Assembly: GCA_049965795.1 (NCBI GenBank)
Contig: JBMFVW010000042.1
Coordinates: forward strand, 1-6,411
Direction of reading: 5' to 3'
Origin: Acidulodesulfobacterium_A sp049965795
Lineage (GTDB): Bacteria > SZUA-79 > Acidulodesulfobacterales > Acidulodesulfobacteraceae
Length of the DNA: 6,411 nt
Of the stretch, positions 1-5,567 are shown piece after piece. Both the position numbers and the translations under genes were made by a program. Below the pieces are notes generated by a model, which was not told the origin of the DNA, searched no databases, and worked only from the letters and a program-made list of their open reading frames with translations. Position 1 is the stretch's first letter. Every line of letters begins with the position of its first letter.

Positions 1-113
1 ATTTTATCACTAAATTTAAAAATAAACAACTTACTACTTTTTCGGAAGCTATGGCATACCGCGAATGGGACTATATGGATATACTTAATTTTAATGAGCA
101 ATTATTTAGATAA
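1..113 (+). CDS. C-terminal fragment of an unidentified protein
   Basis: An open frame enters from the left edge (first full codon at 3) and ends at the TAA at 111-113, giving 36 residues that finish MDILNFNEQLFR. Of the two frames open here, this one has the more protein-like composition (Tyr, Trp, Asp and Glu mixed with hydrophobics, e.g. AYREWDYMD). The competing frame is open to 141 but is rich in Leu and Ile, as expected of random AT-rich DNA. I do not recognise the family. No convincing terminator follows. About 415 bases separate it from the next gene, so it is probably a separate transcription unit. It could also be chance coding. Confidence 0.4.
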   Translation, partial: FITKFKNKQLTTFSEAMAYREWDYMDILNFNEQLFR

Positions 114-439
114 AGAGAAAAAGGAAGTTGAGTCTGGGTAATCTGACAATATCTGCGGAAGCAATCCATGAATATCGAATATCTTGGCTGTATTTATGCT
201 GTAGTTAAACAATTATAATATAATAGCCCTTTGCTCCTGCCTTTATTTTTAAACTTAGATCTAAACTTTTCCTTTTCGTGAATTTATAAAATTTACTTTA
301 CAAATATTTATAATGAATGTAAAATTTATTTATCATAATCTATTTATAATTTATAATCTCTATTATATATAAAGATATCGGAGTAATTACGATAGCCATT
401 ATCAATTTTAAAGGAGTGGTTTTAGGCTGTTAATTTAAA

Positions 440-468
440 TTGATTTTTTTTATAAAATATTATATAAT
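440..468 (+). promoter_or_regulatory. Predicted sigma70-type promoter of the export operon
   Basis: TTGATT at 440-445 matches the -35 consensus at four of six positions. A perfect TATAAT -10 at 463-468 follows after a 17-base spacer. Transcription would start near 475, leaving a leader of about 55 bases before the ATG at 529. The surroundings are so AT-rich that chance -10 matches are common. The correct spacing and the position just ahead of a five-gene run are the main support. Confidence 0.55.
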
Positions 469-512
469 ATGGCGTAAATTAATTTTATAATCTTAATAAA
501 GCATAATATTAC

Positions 513-520
513 AAAGGAAA
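513..520 (+). promoter_or_regulatory. Shine-Dalgarno of the OPX gene, with a decoy ATG
   Basis: AAAGGAAA ends eight bases before the ATG at 529; its AGGA core (515-518) is ten bases from that ATG. An out-of-frame ATG at 525 sits only six bases from the core but opens a three-codon frame (M-Y-E-stop) ending at 536. The start at 529 is chosen because it yields a clean signal peptide and the full-length protein. Confidence 0.55.
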
Positions 521-528
521 GCTGATGT

Positions 529-3157
529 ATGAATAAAAAAAATTGGATATTAATTTTAGCACTGAGTATTTTTTTATTGCCTGTTTTTAATATTTCTAAA
601 GTTAATGCCGATTCAGCGCAGAACCTTCCAAGCCTTCAAAATATGCTCGCAAAATTACCGGCTCCCCAAGGGTTTACTAAGTCCCAGATAATAGCCAGGT
701 ATAATAGAACAAAAAGCTCAAAAAGTTTAACTTCAAAAAAAATATCAAAGAGCCTTCTAAGTAAAAAAGCAAAAAAGCCCGCCGTTTTACCGCCTTCAAA
801 AATAGAAAATATGTATTATAGGCTTTATCATTTCGGAAAGCCCCTCGTCCAATTCGGGTATAATTTTTTTTACGGAAGAAAAATTAAACCCACTATAGTT
901 GGAGCTGTCGGAAATAATTATATCGTCGGACCGGGCGATTCATTATCTATTTACGTGTCAGGCGCGCCTGCGGAAGTTCTTGGAATCCCAAACTCCTTTA
1001 AAGACTTGAAAGTGAACAGGGAAGGGATGATAAACATACCTTTTATAGGAACTATGTATGTATGGGGTAAAAGTCTCGGGGAAGTAAACAAAATTATTGC
1101 CCAAAAATTTTCTAAAAGATTCAAAAATGTTTCCGTTAATGTTTCATTAGACAAATTAAGGCAATTTACCGTTTACGTATCCGGATTTGTTAAAAAGCCC
1201 GGCGCCGTACTGGTAAACGGAACCTACAGCGTTTTGGACGCATTGACTTTGGCCGGCGGCGTATCCCGCGAAGGCAGCCTTAGAAATATTATCGTCAGGG
1301 AGGACATAAACGGCGTTATAAAAAACATCCATGTTGACCTTTATAAATTACTTTTAAGCGGTCTGCCGGTTAATACTTTCTTATATCAAGGAGATGTAAT
1401 ATACGTTCCTCCGATAGGAAAAACCGTTGCCGTTAAAGGAAGCGTAAAAAGACCCGCTATATACGAAATAAAACCCGGCACTACCATTAAACAGGTTATT
1501 AAAATGGCCGGCGGCCTTGAATTTTATTCCCGCAAGGAAAATATAAAAACAATAAAATTATCTAACGGACAGTTTAAGATTTCTACGGCAAATCTTGCAA
1601 ATGCCAATTTTTTAAATAAAAAAGTACAAAACGGTCAGGTGATAATTGTCGGCAGTACATTTAGCAAACTGATAAACAATGAAATTACCGTATCCGGCGA
1701 TGTTGCCTATCCAGGGATTTATTCGACAAAAACTACGCCTACATTAAAAAGCCTCATTAAAAAAATAGTTCTCTTAAAGAATACAAATCTAAACTTTGCC
1801 CAAGTTGTAAGAAAATATAAAAACAAGATAATAATATTTTCTCCTAAAGATGTTTTAGACGGAAAATTTAATATCAGACTGCACACGGGAGAAAAAATCA
1901 TTTTTTATCCTAAATGGATAGTAAAACCAATTGAAATAAGCGGATACGGCATAACAGGACCTTCTTTTATCGAATATTATAAAGGTTTAACACTGCTTAG
2001 CGCTTTTAAAAATATCCGTTTTAAAATTTCGCCTAAGGATTTAAAGGCATATATATTCTCAAATGCTAAAATCAATAAATTGCATTTATTTCCAAGGCAT
2101 AAACGTAAGAAATCAAATNNNNNNNNNNNNNNNNNNNNNNNNNNNNNNNNNNNNNNNNNNNNNNNNNNNNNNNNNNNNNNNNNNNNNNNNNNNNNNNNNN
2201 NNNNNNNNNNNNNNNNNNCATTTATTTCCAAGGCATAAACGTAAGAAATCAAATTTAGTCGGCGTTGTATTTTTAAACGATTTATTGTATCACAACAATA
2301 TGAAAGACAACATAAAACTGCTTCCGGGGGAAAGCATACTTATCAAAAAATTAGGCCCTACGGATAAAACATCCACCGTTACAATTTTAGGGCAGGTAAG
2401 GCGCCCGGGAGTTTATGTTCTTAAAAGAGGCATGACGCTTTATAACCTGATTGTCGAAGCAGGTGGGTACACTTCTGCGGCCTATCCTAAGGCTTTGGTC
2501 TTTATAAGACGTTCAGTAAAGGCTCTTCAAAAAATTCAGCTTAACGAGTCCATATTAGATATCAAATCGGAAATGGCCAAGTCTGCGCCGGTAACGGGAG
2601 TGGGCAGCGCTGCTCAGCAGGGTTTGCAATATAAAGCTATCGCATATCAGGAAAAACAATATATTGCAAGTTTAAAAAAAGTTTCTATGCAGGGTCTCGG
2701 CAGGATTTCTCTTGATATTCCGAATCATTTAAGATTTTTAAAGTATTCTAATCAAAATATAAAATTAGTGCCTGGAGATTTTGTGTTTATTCCCACGAAA
2801 CCCGATTATGTTCTCGTAATGGGGGCAGTGTTTAATCAAATTGCTATTCCTTATATTCCGGGCAAAACGGTGAAATGGTATTTAAATCAAGCGGGCGGTT
2901 TCAGGAGCAACGCCAATACAGGAGAGACTTATCTTATAAAAGCTAACGGAAGAGTTTTGTCGGCTGCCGAAATGTCGTCTTTCTGGTCATTTATAGGCTT
3001 AGGGCAAAATTTTTACAATACGCCGGTTAAACCAGGAAGCGCTATAGTAGTGCCGCCTAAATTTGAAGCACCTATTTTATGGATGCCGCTAATTAAAGAT
3101 ATTACTCAGATAATGTTCCAGTCAATTTCAACTGTTGCTTTAATAAGGTATTTATAA
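529..3157 (+). CDS. Outer-membrane polysaccharide export (OPX) protein with six SLBB domains, split by an assembly gap
   Basis: This is a likely envelope conduit for polysaccharide. After merging the repeated gap flanks it reads as one 830-residue protein. Residues 1-27 are a Sec signal peptide (cleavage after VNA). A Lys/Ser-rich linker lies around 61-85, and a QFGYNFF motif at 108-114 is typical of long SLBB exporters as I recall them. The polysaccharide-export (PES) domain spans about 125-210, with GPGD at 134-137. SLBB (beta-grasp) units follow at about 213-295, 299-378, 386-463, 467-565, 571-625 and 714-797, several with a G-x-V-x-x-P-G turn. A charged helical stretch separates the last two. 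The C-terminal 33 residues (LWMPLIKDITQ onward) look like an amphipathic helix, as in Wza. Unlike Wza there is no lipobox, and I see no cysteine at all. It is much longer than Wza (about 380 residues). The stop overlaps the next start. The function is firm at family level; the transported polymer is unknown. Confidence 0.88.
2083..2118 (+). repeat. Left copy of the 36-base gap-flanking duplicate
   Basis: This copy is identical to 2219-2254 and abuts the N run. It encodes HLFPRHKRKKSN (residues 519-530) in the frame of the upstream half-gene. It is best explained as a contig-end overlap and not a genomic repeat. Confidence 0.9.
2119..2218. other. 100-N scaffold gap (placeholder length)
   Basis: Exactly 100 N lie inside the fourth SLBB domain of the OPX gene. 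Round-number N runs are a standard placeholder for a join of unknown length. The same 36 bases occur on both sides, which suggests the two contigs overlap and nothing is missing. Confidence 0.95.
2219..2254 (+). repeat. Right copy of the 36-base gap-flanking duplicate
   Basis: This copy is identical to 2083-2118 and begins directly after the N run. It encodes the same twelve residues, in the frame of the downstream half-gene. The 136-base offset between copies accounts for the apparent frame shift between the two halves. Confidence 0.9.
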
Positions 3158-4188
3158 TGGAAACGGAAAATAAAAATGATGTAAAAAATTATACTGCGCC
3201 GGTTTTAGAGAATAGTTCTGAAGATGAAATAGATCTAATCGAATTATGGTCGGTAATATGGAAGCGAAGAAAATTTATCGGGATTTTTTTTGCCTCTGCG
3301 GTAGTAATAGCGGTAATAATCAGTTTTATATTGCCGCCTATGTATAAATCCAATGCAACCGTTATACCTATAACTTCTTCATCAAGCACCGGCTCATCGC
3401 TTCTTAGTATGGCAGCCAATTTTTTACCGATATCGCTTCCTCAAAACAGCGGCACGGATAAAATACTCGCTGTACTGCATAGCAGGACTATAAGAGATAT
3501 GGTTATAAAAAAATTGAATCTCGTGCCTGTTTTTATAACAAATAAAAATTCTAAAAATAAACTTATTAAATCTTCGGCTATTTTAAAAAAATTAGTAACG
3601 GTTTCGAGCAATAAAAGATTAGGTACTATAACTATATCCGTCCAGAATAAAAATCCAAAACTTGCCCAAAAAATTGCTAAAACGTATGTTACGGAACTGG
3701 ATAATATTCTTAATAAAAAGGCCTTTACTCTGTCCAAAATGAATGTAATTTTCCTTAAAAAACAGTTAATACTCACAAGAAATAAGATTAATTCCGTCAG
3801 TTCTAAAATATCCGCAGAACAAAAAAAATATGATATTACGATGCCGCCTGTTTCGCGAGCATCTAAAAATCTACTTTCTTTTTATTCTCTCTTTCAGAAC
3901 GGCGGGACGAGCTTTAGCAATTTGGTTATCAGATTAAATTTTTTGCGCGCAAAATACGGCGTTCTGGAAAAGATGTACGAACAATCAAAATTGAATTCGC
4001 TTAAAAATAATTTATACGTCCAGGTTATCGATAAGCCGATAGTTCCGTACAAGCCTTTTAAACCTAATAAAAAGCTGATTGTCGCCGTTGCCGGCGTTTC
4101 TTCGTTGTTTATAGCAATATTTATAGTATTTTTTATAGAATTTATAGATAAGAATAGGAATAGATTAAAAATGAAAAAAAATAGTTAA
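3157..4188 (+). CDS. Wzz-family polysaccharide co-polymerase (chain-length determinant)
   Basis: This 343-residue inner-membrane protein is expected to oligomerise and set polysaccharide chain length or couple polymerisation to the OPX channel. The cytoplasmic N-terminus carries the typical acidic IDLIELW segment before WKRRKF. A first membrane helix spans about 40-60, followed directly by PPMYKSNATVIP, a characteristic Wzz segment. LHSRTIRDMVIKKLNL at 107-122 is another family hallmark. The periplasmic part is helical and probably coiled-coil at about 195-275. The Pro-rich IDKPIVPYKPFKPNKK at 291-306 leads into the second membrane helix (about 307-328). A short basic tail ends the protein: there is no Walker A/B kinase domain and no Tyr-rich tail, so any BY-kinase partner must be encoded elsewhere. 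ATG overlaps the preceding TAA by one base (TAATG) with a weak AAGG at 3145-3148, which suggests translational coupling. Confidence 0.9.
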   Translation: METENKNDVKNYTAPVLENSSEDEIDLIELWSVIWKRRKFIGIFFASAVVIAVIISFILPPMYKSNATVIPITSSSSTGSSLLSMAANFLPISLPQNSGTDKILAVLHSRTIRDMVIKKLNLVPVFITNKNSKNKLIKSSAILKKLVTVSSNKRLGTITISVQNKNPKLAQKIAKTYVTELDNILNKKAFTLSKMNVIFLKKQLILTRNKINSVSSKISAEQKKYDITMPPVSRASKNLLSFYSLFQNGGTSFSNLVIRLNFLRAKYGVLEKMYEQSKLNSLKNNLYVQVIDKPIVPYKPFKPNKKLIVAVAGVSSLFIAIFIVFFIEFIDKNRNRLKMKKNS

Positions 4189-4197
4189 TATAATTAT

Positions 4198-5013
4198 ATG
4201 CTAAAAATAAAAAATTTATTTTTTTTAATACTTATAGTTTTTCTAGTATTTGTACTTAATTCAATCAACGCTAATGCAAAAACCCGATATATTCATGTTG
4301 AGATAAAAGGTTTTATACGTAAACCAGGAATCTATAAATTAAAATACGGTTCAAGATTATCCGATCTTTTAGAAGAAATTTGGCCGCCAGAAGCTAAAGC
4401 ATACCTTAAAAATGCATTTTTATTCAGAAAACAGCTTAAAATAGATAGAAAAGTTGAATTAATCGGGCTGAGGCGGGAAATAGAACATCTTAAAGGCTTA
4501 AACCGGTATGTAAGGCAAAAAATTGCCCGTCAGTTTTTAAAACTAAAACCGTCGGGCAGAGTCATTATACATTTAAAAAATCCCGTGTTGCTTCTTAATA
4601 CGAAAGACAATTTAAGACTTAAAAACAATGACATAGTCCTTATAAAAGGCAGACCTAAATATGTGTTTGTAGAAGGAGCCGTTAAGAACCCGGGGAAATT
4701 TTATTTTAAAAAAAACCAAACTTATAAGTATTATCTTGATGAATCTCATGGAACAAGGTCAGATGCCGTCAGCGGGTTTTTATATATAATAAAAGCAACA
4801 GGTAAAATAGAAAAAATAAGCAGAAATTTTATAGTATGGAATAAGGCAAAAAATAGATGGGAATTTGCTATATTCGAACGACCGAAAAAAATAAACCCCG
4901 GAGATATCATTTTTGTACCTTTCGATTATGGAAGAATAACATCTAAATTAACAAGATTAATACTTGCTGTTTACAAGCGAACAGGAACACTTTTAAAATA
5001 TTCCCCAAACTAA
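4198..5013 (+). CDS. Small secreted protein with two SLBB-like domains, possibly GfcC-like
   Basis: This 271-residue periplasmic protein is probably an accessory to the polysaccharide export channel. A signal peptide covers 1-27 (cleavage after ANA); there is no cysteine and so no lipobox. An SLBB-like unit at about 31-80 holds VEIKGFIRKPGIYKLKYG. A basic helical stretch covers about 80-115. A second SLBB unit at about 154-241 holds YVFVEGAVKNPG and ends NPGDIIFVP. The last 25 residues could form an amphipathic helix. There is no PES domain, so it is not a complete OPX protein. Its order of elements matches the C-terminal third of the upstream OPX protein, with clear residue matches around RSDAVSGFLYIIKATGKI. 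Two beta-grasp domains plus a C-terminal helix recall the group 4 capsule protein GfcC, but this is inferred from architecture only. It starts nine bases after the previous stop with no clear Shine-Dalgarno. Confidence 0.75.
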   Translation: MLKIKNLFFLILIVFLVFVLNSINANAKTRYIHVEIKGFIRKPGIYKLKYGSRLSDLLEEIWPPEAKAYLKNAFLFRKQLKIDRKVELIGLRREIEHLKGLNRYVRQKIARQFLKLKPSGRVIIHLKNPVLLLNTKDNLRLKNNDIVLIKGRPKYVFVEGAVKNPGKFYFKKNQTYKYYLDESHGTRSDAVSGFLYIIKATGKIEKISRNFIVWNKAKNRWEFAIFERPKKINPGDIIFVPFDYGRITSKLTRLILAVYKRTGTLLKYSPN

Positions 5014-5024
5014 AGAAAAGAAAA

Positions 5025-5567
5025 ATGAATAAAAGAATATTATTGTTTTTTGTTTTTTTATTTTTTTTCCTATCTGTATTGTCGGAAAAAGCGGCGGCGA
5101 ATCAAGTTAACGCTGCAAAACGCTTCAATAATATTAACGGCTTTAATTCCTGTATCGCCGGCGCCTCAATCCGCTACGGTGTTTCATACTGGATAGTTTA
5201 TGCAATCGCAAAGGCGGAATCGGGCTTTGAGCCTTACGCTTTAAATATAAACGGCAAATCGTATTATCCTAATAGTTTCAACTCGGCAGAAAAGCTTTTA
5301 AGTATGAATCTAAATAATAATTTCGATATAGGATTAATGCAGATAAATAAATACTGGTTTAACAGGTTTCATTATCCTTATTATTACGGATTAATTCCTT
5401 GCTTTGATATTATGTTCGGCACGTGGATAATATCCCGTAAAATAGATACTTATGGATTTAACTGGTATGGGATTTCGGCGTATCATTCAGCTACGCCGTC
5501 ATTAAATTATCAATACGCTATGAAATTATACTGGGAGCTGAAACATGTCGAATCGCGCGCGCGTTAG
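5025..5567 (+). CDS. Lytic transglycosylase, SLT domain, IpgF/VirB1-like
   Basis: This 180-residue periplasmic enzyme is expected to cleave peptidoglycan glycan strands with formation of 1,6-anhydro-muramyl ends. The signal peptide is at 1-25 (cleavage after AAA). The SLT fold is recognisable from the catalytic Glu65 in AIAKAESGFEPYALNINGK, DIGLMQIN at 101-108, and AYHS at 152-155, where AYN is usual. Cys43 and Cys126 sit where IpgF/IagB/VirB1 proteins have a disulphide pair, and FGTWIISRKIDTYGFNW matches the usual helix after the second Cys. The size fits the small dedicated transglycosylases of secretion and pilus systems, which open the wall for an envelope-spanning machine. Here the neighbours point to the polysaccharide exporter as that machine (inference). 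It lies 11 bases after the previous gene behind an A-rich AAAGAAAAG, and its last 23 bases overlap the next gene. Confidence 0.88.
   Translation: MNKRILLFFVFLFFFLSVLSEKAAANQVNAAKRFNNINGFNSCIAGASIRYGVSYWIVYAIAKAESGFEPYALNINGKSYYPNSFNSAEKLLSMNLNNNFDIGLMQINKYWFNRFHYPYYYGLIPCFDIMFGTWIISRKIDTYGFNWYGISAYHSATPSLNYQYAMKLYWELKHVESRAR
5533..5537 (+). promoter_or_regulatory. Shine-Dalgarno fixing the PAP2 start inside the preceding gene
   Basis: GGGAG lies seven bases before the ATG at 5545, within the end of the transglycosylase gene. It is the clearest ribosome site in the operon and supports the overlapping start. Confidence 0.6.

Larger units (their letters stand above)
114..528. other. AT-rich intergenic/leader region before the export operon
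   Basis: I see no credible gene on either strand in these 415 bases. It contains a sigma70-like promoter at 440-468, and a Shine-Dalgarno just before 529. A small perfect inverted repeat (TATCG at 376-380, CGATA at 390-394, nine-base loop) lies upstream of the promoter. An imperfect 11-base inverted repeat (286-296 with 319-329, one mismatch) lies in an almost pure A/T stretch. A GG-N10-GC pattern at 186-199 faintly resembles a sigma54 promoter. No known riboswitch, tRNA or strong intrinsic terminator could be recognised by eye. Confidence 0.6.

Noticed and set aside
225..250. Intrinsic terminator for the upstream partial gene
   Set aside because: A T-rich tract (241-250) is present, but no stable stem sits directly before it.
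302..375. Short ATG-initiated frames in the leader
   Set aside because: These are about 20 codons of Ile/Tyr/Asn/Leu, as expected from random AT-rich DNA, with no ribosome site.
376..430. JUMPstart/ops-like element or a cyclic-di-GMP riboswitch ahead of the operon
   Set aside because: Neither the ops core GGCGGTAGC nor the conserved GEMM-type riboswitch blocks are present; only short AT-rich inverted repeats are seen.
951..1154. Reverse-strand open frame of 67 codons
   Set aside because: It lies opposite the PES domain of the OPX gene, has no ribosome site or recognisable domain, and is a shadow of the real coding strand.
1977..2252. Reverse-strand open frame across the N run
   Set aside because: It exists only because N is read as unknown residues; it is antisense to the OPX gene.
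2083..2254. 36-base direct repeat as an attachment site, target duplication or inserted element
   Set aside because: The copies directly touch a 100-N placeholder and their merger restores the gene frame; a contig overlap explains everything.
3189..3776. Two reverse-strand open frames (3189-3419 and 3441-3776)
   Set aside because: Both lie wholly opposite the Wzz-like gene, whose family motifs are clear; their products resemble nothing.
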